Origin: DASXMT01 sp035552655
GTDB taxonomy: Bacteria > Actinomycetota > Acidimicrobiia > Acidimicrobiales > RAAP-2
DNA: 6,067 nt
Assembly (NCBI GenBank): GCA_035552655.1
Contig: DASZLD010000056.1
Span: forward strand, 1-6,067
Direction of reading: 5' to 3'
Shown here: in pieces, positions 1-5,135 of the stretch
Numbering within the stretch: the first letter of the stretch is position 1
How the letters are laid out: every line of letters begins with the position of its first letter
Made by a program: the position numbers and the translations under genes
The notes under the pieces: generated by a model
What the model was told of the DNA's origin: nothing
The model's database searches: none
What the model saw: only the letters and a program-made list of their open reading frames with translations

Positions 1-1
1 A

Positions 2-700
2 GAGCTGGCCCGGGCGGCGGTGATCATCGGGTACGACGAGGTCGTCCAGCTGGGCTATCGGGACTCAGGCATGCCTGACACCGAGGCCAACGCCAACCCG
101 GCCTCGTTCGCCCAGGCCCCCCTGGACGAAGCGGTGGGGCGGCTGGTGGCGGCCATCCGCCGGACCCGGCCCCAGGTGATCGTGGCCTACGGGGACGAGC
201 AATCCGGCTACCCCCACCCCGACCACCTGCGTGACCACGAGATCAGCGTGATCGCCTTCGAGGCTGCCGGCAACCCGGACGCCTACCCCGACGCCGGGCC
301 GGCCTGGGAGCCGAGCAAGCTCTACTACACGACCTTCTCCCGGCGCCGGTTCCAGGCCATCCATGAGAAGTTCCTGGAACTGGGCCTGGAGTCTCCCTTC
401 GACGAGAAATGGAGGGAGCGCTGGGAGAAGATGCCCGAGGACCGGTTCACCACGTCCATCGATGTCACCGGGTACGCCGACGTCCGCCGCGAGGCCCTGC
501 TGGCCCACGCCACCCAGGTCGATCCCACCTCGAAGTTCTGGTTCGGCCTGCCCCCCGAGGTCATGGAGACCATCGAGCCCCAGGACGACTACGAGCTGGC
601 CAAGATCATGGTGGACGGGAAGGCGGTGGCGCCCAGGCTGGCCCCTGACGAGATCGAGCACGATCTGTTCGCTCCCGTCGCGGCACTGAGCGACCGGTAG
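2..700 (+). CDS. mca: Mycothiol S-conjugate amidase (Mca), 5'-truncated by window edge
   Basis: Member of the LmbE/PIG-L zinc deacetylase family. Mca cleaves the amide bond of mycothiol S-conjugates in the cytoplasm, giving a mercapturic acid for export and recyclable GlcN-inositol, so it serves detoxification. The frame is open from the first bases, so the gene starts upstream. The GTG at 20 is internal, and the family's N-terminal AHPDDE metal motif is missing because it lies off the window. Visible are the LGYRDSGM segment, the second zinc motif HPDH (nt 215-226, in GYPHPDHLRDHEIS), and a C-terminal half typical of Mca (SPFDEKW, then LLAHATQVDP). About 232 residues are present of a family length near 290. 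The related deacetylase MshB is less likely because this C-terminal half resembles Mca. The SCP2 gene follows after 26 bp in the same direction, suggesting co-transcription. Confidence 0.88.
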   Translation, partial: ELARAAVIIGYDEVVQLGYRDSGMPDTEANANPASFAQAPLDEAVGRLVAAIRRTRPQVIVAYGDEQSGYPHPDHLRDHEISVIAFEAAGNPDAYPDAGPAWEPSKLYYTTFSRRRFQAIHEKFLELGLESPFDEKWRERWEKMPEDRFTTSIDVTGYADVRREALLAHATQVDPTSKFWFGLPPEVMETIEPQDDYELAKIMVDGKAVAPRLAPDEIEHDLFAPVAALSDR

Positions 701-710
701 CGCCAGCGAC

Positions 711-720
711 GAGGGGGAGG
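711..720 (+). promoter_or_regulatory. Strong ribosome binding site for the SCP2-domain gene
   Basis: A purine run with GGAGG at 716-720 sits six bases before the ATG at 727. It is a close match to the anti-Shine-Dalgarno complement and fixes the start of the downstream gene. Confidence 0.75.
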
Positions 721-726
721 TCTGGC

Positions 727-1113
727 ATGGCGAAGTGGCTCTCGCAGGAGTGGTTCGACGAGGCGCGTGCCCTGGCCGCCGACCAGCCCGACCGTCCCGG
801 TGCGTCTGCTCGGATGCAGTACGAGGTCACCGGCGGGCCCGATGGTGACGTCAAGTACTACTGGGTGCTCGAGGACGGCCATCTCCGCGAGAGCGCCCTC
901 GGGGTCCTGGCCGACGCCGAGGTGACCTTGACCACTGTCTGGTCGGATGCCATGGCCATCCAGAAGGCGGAGCTCGATGCCAACGCCGCCTTCATGCAGG
1001 GAAAGGTGAAGGTGGCCGGGAACATGGGCACCATGCTGAAGCTGTTGCCCATCACCAATACTGCTGAGTACCGCGACCTGCAACGTCGGATCCTGGCCAT
1101 CACCGACTTCTAG
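727..1113 (+). CDS. SCP2 sterol-binding domain protein, single domain
   Basis: A 128-residue protein with a complete stand-alone SCP2 (sterol carrier protein 2) fold and little else. The diagnostic part is the C-terminal half: an acidic/hydrophobic strand (residues 62-72, ADAEVTLTTVW), then ANAAFMQGKVKVAGNMG (85-101) and MLKLLP (103-108), the usual 'FMQG-(K/R)-(L/V)-KV-GDMG' signature with N in place of D. SCP2 domains bind lipids, acyl-CoAs or sterols in a hydrophobic tunnel. In actinobacteria, small ones often lie near lipid or steroid metabolism genes, but the ligand cannot be read from sequence. There is no signal peptide or membrane segment, so it is probably cytosolic. The ATG is set by a good GGAGG. 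It follows mca by 26 bp and ends 19 bp before the convergent deacetylase-like gene. Confidence 0.85.
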   Translation: MAKWLSQEWFDEARALAADQPDRPGASARMQYEVTGGPDGDVKYYWVLEDGHLRESALGVLADAEVTLTTVWSDAMAIQKAELDANAAFMQGKVKVAGNMGTMLKLLPITNTAEYRDLQRRILAITDF

Positions 1114-1125
1114 GTCACCGACTTC
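1100..1125. repeat. 11-bp direct repeat at the end of the SCP2 gene
   Basis: TCACCGACTTC occurs at 1100-1110, forming the last sense codons of the SCP2 gene, and again at 1115-1125 just after the TAG stop, separated by four bases. It looks like a small local duplication. No function is evident. Confidence 0.7.
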
Positions 1126-1142
1126 GAAGGGCTCAGCCCTTC
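1126..1142. terminator. Candidate bidirectional terminator hairpin between convergent genes
   Basis: A perfect 7-bp stem, GAAGGGC / GCCCTTC, closes a 3-base TCA loop. That loop is the stop codon (TGA on the minus strand) of the deacetylase-like gene. It lies 12 bp after the SCP2 stop, where two convergent genes meet, as expected for a shared terminator. Neither side has a T-tract, so it is not a classical intrinsic terminator, though T-poor hairpins are common at actinobacterial gene ends. It may also simply reflect coding constraint. Confidence 0.4.
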
Positions 1143-1966
1143 CGCATCAGGTCCCGGAGGGGGCGATAGCCGATTCGTGTGGCTCCGGCCTGGTCGATCA
1201 AGGCGTCGAGCCCCCGATCGGCAACCAGCAGGATGTGGTCGGCCACCCGGGCGGGCCAGTTGTCGGAGGTGGCTCGGAGCTCGTCGCAGTCCACCGCCGG
1301 GCGCAAGGTGACCTCGGTGATGCCCGGCTGAAGGCCCGACACGACCTGGTGGAAGGCCTCCCGGCCGCCCACAGTGGGCAAGCTGACGAACTGGTCGGCG
1401 AACAGGACGTTTTCGGCCGCAGCCAGTTGCCGGAAGGGGAAGCCCACGTTGGGCTCGGCCTCGGCCCCCAGGAGCCGTAAGGGGAGCGAGAAGTCGACGG
1501 CTAGCTCCAGGTAGATGTCGAAGAACTCGGGCCTGAGGAGCAAGGCATCGAGATGGGTATCGAGGTGGCTGACGTCGAACCCCCAGAGGACGGCCCGTTC
1601 CACCTGGGCCCGGCATTCCCGCCGTACCTCATCGAGATCGGCGTGGTCCCAGACATCGGTCAGGGTTCGGGGGAAGCCCCCATCGCCGTCGAGCAGCGAA
1701 GGCGCCTGGGTGATGGGGCCCCACCGGTAGAGCTCGTGCTCGGAATTGAGCGTGAGCCGAACGCCGACATCCTCGCCCCGATATCGGGACGCGGACTCCC
1801 GGGCCCACGGAGCCGGGACCATGAGGGACGCGCTGGTGCCGATGCCCTCTCGGAGGGACTCGAACACGCCGACATTGGCCGCATGACAGAAGCCCAATTC
1901 GGCACAATTCAGGATGAGCAGTGTGGCGTCAGAGGGGTACCCCAGGCGTTCGGCGACCGTCGACAT
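1133..1966 (-). CDS. ChbG/HpnK (YdjC)-family carbohydrate deacetylase relative, probably inactive
   Basis: A 277-aa protein with the full length and layout of actinobacterial ChbG/HpnK-type deacetylases, which remove acetyl groups from N-acetylated sugars using a divalent metal. Framework motifs are intact: NC..LG..HAANVGVFESLREGI.TSASLMVPAPWA (20-54), GEDVGV.LTLN (64-74), LLDGDGGFP (91-99), SHLDTH (133-138). However, the usual Asp-Asp after NC is Ala22-Glu23, the metal-binding His of the GVHLTLN motif is Arg70, and the C-terminal LHPA histidine is Arg222. Only Asp136 and His138 of the expected set remain. The frame is uninterrupted, so this looks like a pseudo-enzyme or a changed function rather than a broken gene. 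The ATG at 1966 has GGAGG only one base away, but no alternative in-frame start is seen upstream. It lies 26 bp after the 92-aa gene, likely in one operon. Confidence 0.8.
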   Translation of the reverse strand: MSTVAERLGYPSDATLLILNCAELGFCHAANVGVFESLREGIGTSASLMVPAPWARESASRYRGEDVGVRLTLNSEHELYRWGPITQAPSLLDGDGGFPRTLTDVWDHADLDEVRRECRAQVERAVLWGFDVSHLDTHLDALLLRPEFFDIYLELAVDFSLPLRLLGAEAEPNVGFPFRQLAAAENVLFADQFVSLPTVGGREAFHQVVSGLQPGITEVTLRPAVDCDELRATSDNWPARVADHILLVADRGLDALIDQAGATRIGYRPLRDLMRKG

Positions 1967-1992
1967 GCCTCCGACGGTAGCGCCGCTGCAGG

Positions 1993-2271
1993 TCAGGCAG
2001 CGCGGTTGGCTCGATTCAGGAGGGCCCGAGCGGCGGCGACGCCCTCTCGACCCACCTCCCGGGTGTGCTCGTCGAGGCGCCAGTCGGTTGCCGGGGACCC
2101 TTTTGCCGGTCGCGTCGACCCGGGCGTCCGGCCGCCCTTTCGCCGCGACTGGGTGCCTGATGCGGCCGCGGCGGCTGCAGTGGTCGAAGCGGTCGAACCG
2201 GGGGAGGAGGTGTCGGTGGGATCGATGGTGCGGTCGGCGGCTTCAATCAACGGCAGCTGTTGTTGTTCCAT
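1993..2271 (-). CDS. Small protein of unknown function with C-terminal WRLDEHT helix
   Basis: A 92-residue protein that I cannot assign to a named family. Three parts are visible: a short N-terminal EQQQLPLIEAAD segment (2-13), a low-complexity Ser/Thr/Pro/Ala-rich then basic linker (about 18-60), and a C-terminal DWRLDEHTREVGREGVAAARALL segment (63-85) that should form an amphipathic helix. The C-terminal block resembles a motif I associate with small actinobacterial hypothetical proteins, but this is recollection, not a search result. Support for coding: a GAGG ribosome site eight bases before the ATG, GC-rich third positions, and same-strand position 26 bp upstream of the deacetylase relative, which suggests one operon. 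There is no signal peptide or membrane segment. The basic linker and helix would fit a partner- or nucleic-acid-binding role, which is speculation. Confidence 0.65.
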   Translation of the reverse strand: MEQQQLPLIEAADRTIDPTDTSSPGSTASTTAAAAAASGTQSRRKGGRTPGSTRPAKGSPATDWRLDEHTREVGREGVAAARALLNRANRAA

Positions 2272-2307
2272 GGGCCAAGCCTCGCGGATGGGTGTATCAC
2301 TGGGGCC
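2272..2307. promoter_or_regulatory. Short divergent promoter region
   Basis: Only 36 bp separate the start of the leftward small-protein operon (ATG at 2271) from the preferred GTG start of the rightward LLM gene (2308). Both promoters must therefore overlap here or lie partly within the opposing coding regions. The only AT-containing element is GTGTATCAC (2292-2300), a small dyad (GTG/CAC around TAT). Its TATCAC part is spaced about seven bases before the GTG, which would suit a leaderless transcript, but it is a poor -10 match. No clear -35 box is seen. Confidence 0.3.
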
Positions 2308-3330
2308 GTGAGCACGACACAGACCAGTTCAGAGCCAACCTCGACGCCAACCTCGATGCCCGGGTGGGGATCCGGGGCCAGATTCGGGATCACCGTCCCC
2401 TTTGATGGGATCCCACTCCACGAGCACCGGGAGTGGTTCGAACGGTTGGTCACACTCGGCTACACCGACGCCTGGTCGGCCGAGACCGACGGAGTCGACG
2501 GGTTCACCCCGTTGGCCCTGGCCGCAGCCTGGACCCCCAGCCTCCGACTGGGCGTGGCCATCATCCCCGCCTACACCCGGGGCCCCGCTCTGTTGGCCCA
2601 AAGCGTGGCCGGGATGGCCGAGGCCGCACCCGGCCGGTTCGCCTTCGGGCTGGGCACGTCGTCCAACGTGATCGTGGAACGCTGGAACGGCATCGAGTTC
2701 ACCGAGCCCTACAAGCGGGTTCGGGACACCATCCGCTTTCTGCGATCCGCCCTGGCCGGAGAGAAGGTCGACGAGACCTACGAGACGTTCGAGGTGCACG
2801 GGTTCCGCCTGGCTCGTCCGGTCCCCGACCCACCCCCCATCTTTCTGGCTGCATTGCGCCCGGGCATGCTCCGCCTGGCCGGAAGGGAGGCCGACGGCGC
2901 CATCATCAACTGGCTGTCGGCTGACGACGTGGCCACCGTCGTCCCCCACGTGGGGCCGGGGAAGGACATCGCCGCCCGTATCTTCGTCTGCCCGTCCGAG
3001 GACACCGACACGGTGCGGGCCATCGGGCGGCGCATGATCGCCGCCTATCTCAACGTGGAGGTGTACGCCCAGTTCCACCGCTGGTTGGGTCGCGGCGATC
3101 AGTTACAGCCCATGTGGTCGGCGTGGCAGGCCGGGGACCGAAAGGGTGCCTTGGCCGCCATCCCCGACGAGGTGGTCGATGCCTTGATCGTGCACGGGTC
3201 GGGAGCCGAGTGCCGCGCCCACCTCCAGCGGTACGTGGACAACGGAGTAACCATCCCGGTCATCGGACTGATTCCTTTTGGGGTCGATCTGGCCGACGCC
3301 GTCGAGAGCTTGGCCCCTCGGAGAGCATAA
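2308..3330 (+). CDS. LLM-class F420-dependent oxidoreductase (first copy)
   Basis: A 340-aa bacterial-luciferase-like TIM-barrel protein. The family transfers hydride between coenzyme F420 (less often FMN) and small organic substrates in the cytoplasm; the substrate here is unknown. Seen in order: RFGITVPFDG first strand (25-34), AETDGVDGFTPLALAA (58-73), LGVAIIPAYTRGP (81-93), the GRFAFGLGTSSNVIVERWNG core (109-128), a helix leading to LAGEKV, and PPIFLAALRPGMLRLAGREADG. These are typical of actinobacterial F420-dependent LLM proteins. The start is uncertain. GTG at 2308 gives a 20-residue Ser/Thr/Pro-rich tail and lacks a good Shine-Dalgarno site; ATG at 2356 (324 aa) begins just before the conserved core; a TTG at 2260 would overlap the divergent gene and is unlikely. 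It is divergent from the small-protein operon and is followed by 186 bp of non-coding DNA. Confidence 0.85.
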   Translation: MSTTQTSSEPTSTPTSMPGWGSGARFGITVPFDGIPLHEHREWFERLVTLGYTDAWSAETDGVDGFTPLALAAAWTPSLRLGVAIIPAYTRGPALLAQSVAGMAEAAPGRFAFGLGTSSNVIVERWNGIEFTEPYKRVRDTIRFLRSALAGEKVDETYETFEVHGFRLARPVPDPPPIFLAALRPGMLRLAGREADGAIINWLSADDVATVVPHVGPGKDIAARIFVCPSEDTDTVRAIGRRMIAAYLNVEVYAQFHRWLGRGDQLQPMWSAWQAGDRKGALAAIPDEVVDALIVHGSGAECRAHLQRYVDNGVTIPVIGLIPFGVDLADAVESLAPRRA

Positions 3331-3349
3331 GTCCAGGTCAACAGGGTGA

Positions 3350-3364
3350 CGGCCCATGGGGCCG
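3350..3364 (+). terminator. Candidate terminator hairpin after the first LLM gene
   Basis: A perfect 6-bp G/C stem, CGGCCC / GGGCCG, with a 3-base ATG loop lies 20 bp after the LLM stop codon. There is no T-tract, so termination is only a suggestion. The structure could also act in the leader of the slipin transcript. Confidence 0.35.
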
Positions 3365-3403
3365 GAGGGGACGTGGGCCGGCACCGGGGTGCGTCCAGGG
3401 CTG

Positions 3404-3458
3404 ACCCGCTTCTCGGAAGGAACCCGCTCACCCGCTTCTCGGAAGGAACCCGCTCACC
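3404..3458. repeat. Perfect 26-bp tandem direct repeat, two copies plus 3 bp
   Basis: Two identical, directly adjacent 26-bp units occupy 3404-3429 and 3430-3455, and identity continues for three more bases. Each unit holds CTTCTCGGAAG (a 4-bp stem with TCG loop), a purine run GGAAGGAA, and two ACCCGCT motifs. ACCCGCT thus recurs at 3404, 3422, 3430 and 3448, with spacing 18, 8, 18. Lying 59-113 bp upstream of the slipin ATG, it could be a pair of regulator sites or a recent slippage duplication. The non-triplet period argues that it is non-coding. Confidence 0.9.
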
Positions 3459-3516
3459 GAGTGATCGGACAGGGGCCGACGTGTGGCGCGAAGATGGCTT
3501 TGTGGTTCATGAGCCC

Positions 3517-4539
3517 ATGCTCGCATCGGCGGCGGGGATCGCATTCGGCATCTCTGCCGGTGCCGTGGTGTTCGTCGCCGTCGCCATCGCTCTGGTCCAC
3601 AGCACCTTCAAGGTGGTGACCGAATACGAGCGGGCTGTCTTCTTCCGGTTGGGCCGCATCCGCGAGGAGGCCAAGGGGCCCGGGATCATCGTCAAGTGGC
3701 CGCTGATGGACAAGCTGGTAAAGGTGACCCTACGGGTCGAAGTGGTGGACATCCCCAAACAGGCGGTCATCACTGCTGACAATGTCACCGTCCAGGTGGA
3801 CGCGGTCGTCTACTTCCAGGTGCTCGATCCGGTACAGGCCATCATCGGGGTGGACGACTTCCGCTTCGCCAGCCAACGGGTGGCCATGACCGCCCTGCGC
3901 TCGATCGTCGGCCGGCACCAGCTCGACAACATCCTGGCTCACCGAGACGACGTGAACAACGAGCTGAAGACGTCCATCGGCGCTTCGACCCACAGTTGGG
4001 GGGTCGAGGTGCGCCAGGTGGAGATCCGGGACATCGTCCTGCCCCCCGAGCTCCTCCGGGCCATGGCCCGCCAAGCCGAGGCCGAGCGGGAACGGCGAGC
4101 AAAGGTCATTGCCGCCACCGGCGAGCTTGGAGCCAGTAAAGAGCTGGCCGAGGCGGCGGCCACGCTGTACGAGTCTCCCGGGGCTATGCAGCTCCGCACC
4201 CTCCAGACGCTGGCCGAGGTGGCCAGCGAGAACAACTCGACGCTCGTCTTCCCGCTGCCCATCGAGATACTGGCCGGTTTCGTCAACGGCACCATCGGCA
4301 TGAGCTCGCCCGGGGCGGCGCCGGCCACCGTTCCGCTCTCCACCGTGATGCCGGCGCCATCGGTGATCAAGGGCGCCGGGGCCGTCGGAGCCAGGGCCGC
4401 CACCGGGTCACCGACCGAGACGGCGTCTGATGCCTCAGCTGGAGTTGCCGATGGATTGACCGACGACGGCCAACCGACCGATGACGGCCAATCGCCGGCC
4501 GGCGGGGCGGACGCCGACGGGGTCTCTCAGTCGGCGTAG
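3517..4539 (+). CDS. Slipin / stomatin-like SPFH (band 7) membrane protein
   Basis: A 340-aa SPFH-domain protein of the bacterial slipin (prokaryotic stomatin) group. These anchor to the inner membrane, oligomerise and organise membrane microdomains or partner proteases. Seen: one N-terminal hydrophobic segment (about 5-28), then the band 7 domain with TEYERAVFFRLGRI (35-48), GPGIIVKWPLMD (54-65), ITADNVTVQVDAVVYFQV (85-102) and LRSIVGRHQLDNIL (127-140), a charged RQAEAERERRAKVIAATGE helix (185-203) likely to be coiled coil, and LVFPLPIEIL (243-252). A typical slipin ends near here; this one adds about 85 residues rich in Ala, Gly, Pro, Thr and Asp. ATG 3517 is chosen because the membrane segment follows at once. 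GTG 3502 or GTG 3481 (preceded by AGGGG) are alternatives. The usual partner NfeD is not adjacent. Its 3' end overlaps purE. Confidence 0.87.
   Translation: MLASAAGIAFGISAGAVVFVAVAIALVHSTFKVVTEYERAVFFRLGRIREEAKGPGIIVKWPLMDKLVKVTLRVEVVDIPKQAVITADNVTVQVDAVVYFQVLDPVQAIIGVDDFRFASQRVAMTALRSIVGRHQLDNILAHRDDVNNELKTSIGASTHSWGVEVRQVEIRDIVLPPELLRAMARQAEAERERRAKVIAATGELGASKELAEAAATLYESPGAMQLRTLQTLAEVASENNSTLVFPLPIEILAGFVNGTIGMSSPGAAPATVPLSTVMPAPSVIKGAGAVGARAATGSPTETASDASAGVADGLTDDGQPTDDGQSPAGGADADGVSQSA
4459..4494 (+). repeat. In-frame 18-bp duplication in the slipin tail
   Basis: Two imperfect 18-bp units encode TDDGQP then TDDGQS (residues 315-326 of the slipin). They differ by only a few bases. The period of six codons keeps frame, as expected for expansion of a disordered acidic tail. 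Confidence 0.75.
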
Positions 4540-5018
4540 CGGGCTTGGACCTCGGCGTTCATGGTGTGCACCTGATCGGCCAGTTCGCTCCGGAACCGCT
4601 CCTGCTCGGCGGCCAGCCGTTCGTCGCTGAGGGCCAGGATCCTCACGGCCAGAAGGGCTGCGTTCCTGGCCCCGTTGACGGCGACGGTGGCCACGGGAAC
4701 ACCCTTGGGCATCTGGACCATGGCCAGCAGTGAATCCAGCCCACCCAGGTTGGCCAGGGCCACTGGCACGCCAATGACCGGAATCGGGGTGGCGGCGGCC
4801 AGCACGCCGGCCAAGTGGGCGGCCCCTCCGGCGGCGGCGATGAGCACCTGTACCCCCCGATCGACTGCCGTGCGGGCAAAGTCGATGGCGTCGTCGGGAG
4901 TCCGGTGAGCCGAGATGACCCGGACTTCAACCGACACCCCAAAGGAGCGAAGGGTCTGGACCGCATCGTCCATGATCGATGCGTCGGATGAGCTTCCCAT
5001 AACGATGGCAACGGACAT
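4527..5018 (-). CDS. purE: N5-carboxyaminoimidazole ribonucleotide mutase PurE (class I)
   Basis: A 163-aa cytoplasmic enzyme of de novo purine synthesis that moves the carboxyl group of N5-CAIR to give CAIR, normally after PurK. Motifs are complete: VMGSSSD phosphate-binding loop (6-12), SAHRTP with catalytic His38 (36-41), AGGAAHLAG (63-71), PVIGVPV (80-86), LDSLLAMVQMPKGVPVATVAV (94-114) and NGARNAALLAVRIL (115-128). Length is normal for class I PurE. ATG 5018 begins directly at the first beta strand (MSVAIVMGSSSD); an open frame running further upstream is antisense to the next gene and is not PurE-like. No good Shine-Dalgarno site precedes it (ATACGGGTC), so it may be leaderless or weakly initiated. 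PurK, often adjacent, is absent here. The gene is convergent with slipin (13-bp overlap) and divergent from the second LLM gene. Confidence 0.95.
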   Translation of the reverse strand: MSVAIVMGSSSDASIMDDAVQTLRSFGVSVEVRVISAHRTPDDAIDFARTAVDRGVQVLIAAAGGAAHLAGVLAAATPIPVIGVPVALANLGGLDSLLAMVQMPKGVPVATVAVNGARNAALLAVRILALSDERLAAEQERFRSELADQVHTMNAEVQARYAD

Positions 5019-5096
5019 GACCCGTATTCTGTCCGACCGGTCCGGTTTCGACACATCGAGACGCCACGATCCCTGACCAGTACGGTGTCGAGGGAC

Positions 5097-5112
5097 CGGC
5101 CACACCTGGCCG
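5097..5112 (+). other. GC-rich hairpin in the leader of the second LLM gene
   Basis: CGGCCA / TGGCCG forms a perfect 6-bp stem with a CACC loop, ending ten bases before the GGAGG ribosome site. It may affect leader stability or be an operator dyad. No function is shown. Confidence 0.4.
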
Positions 5113-5122
5113 ACGGTTGTCG

Positions 5123-5127
5123 GGAGG
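5123..5127 (+). promoter_or_regulatory. Ribosome binding site of the second LLM gene
   Basis: GGAGG lies eight bases before ATG 5136, inside the run GGGAGGGG. It decides this start over the upstream in-frame candidate at 5085. Confidence 0.75.
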
Positions 5128-5135
5128 GGCAAATC

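Larger units (their letters stand above)
3331..3516. other. Intergenic region with hairpins and tandem repeat upstream of slipin
   Basis: This 186-bp stretch contains no convincing gene. An open frame runs through it into the slipin gene from 3346, but its translation is not slipin-like and crosses a 26-bp repeat, a length that would shift frame between copies. It holds a hairpin near the LLM stop, a second small one (GCAC-CGGG-GTGC, 3381-3392), the tandem repeat, and AGGGG at 3471-3475, five bases before a GTG at 3481 that is an alternative slipin start. No convincing -10/-35 pair is seen. Confidence 0.6.
5019..5135. promoter_or_regulatory. Divergent promoter region between purE and second LLM gene
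   Basis: These 117 bp must carry both promoters. Visible are an 8-bp palindrome GACCGGTC (5035-5042) close to the purE start, a widely spaced inverted repeat TCGACAC (5048-5054) / GTGTCGA (5085-5091), and TACGGT (5081-5086), which fits a TAnnnT actinobacterial -10 for the rightward gene. On the minus strand CAGAAT lies about ten bases before the purE ATG, a weak -10 that would give a near-leaderless transcript. No purine riboswitch is recognisable. Assignments are tentative. Confidence 0.35.

Noticed and set aside
65..661. A 198-codon open frame antisense to mca
   Set aside because: Gly/Val/Leu/Arg-rich shadow translation; mca on the plus strand has clear family motifs.
1133..1966. Treating the deacetylase relative as a pseudogene
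   Set aside because: There is no frameshift, internal stop or truncation, and non-catalytic motifs are well kept; loss of active-site residues alone does not make it a broken gene.
1553..2311. A 252-codon open frame on the plus strand
   Set aside because: It is the shadow of the deacetylase relative and the small-protein gene; its translation is low-complexity with no family resemblance, as expected in GC-rich DNA.
3404..3458. Possible CRISPR array
   Set aside because: The two 26-bp repeats are directly adjacent with no spacer, and there are no cas genes.
3346..3516. N-terminal extension of the slipin open frame
   Set aside because: The translation is not slipin-like and crosses a 26-bp duplication, which would have shifted the frame; the membrane segment begins right after ATG 3517.
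4798..4825. PurE AHLAG in place of the more familiar AHLPG
   Set aside because: I recall this variant as ordinary among PurE proteins, and all other motifs are intact, so it does not suggest altered function.
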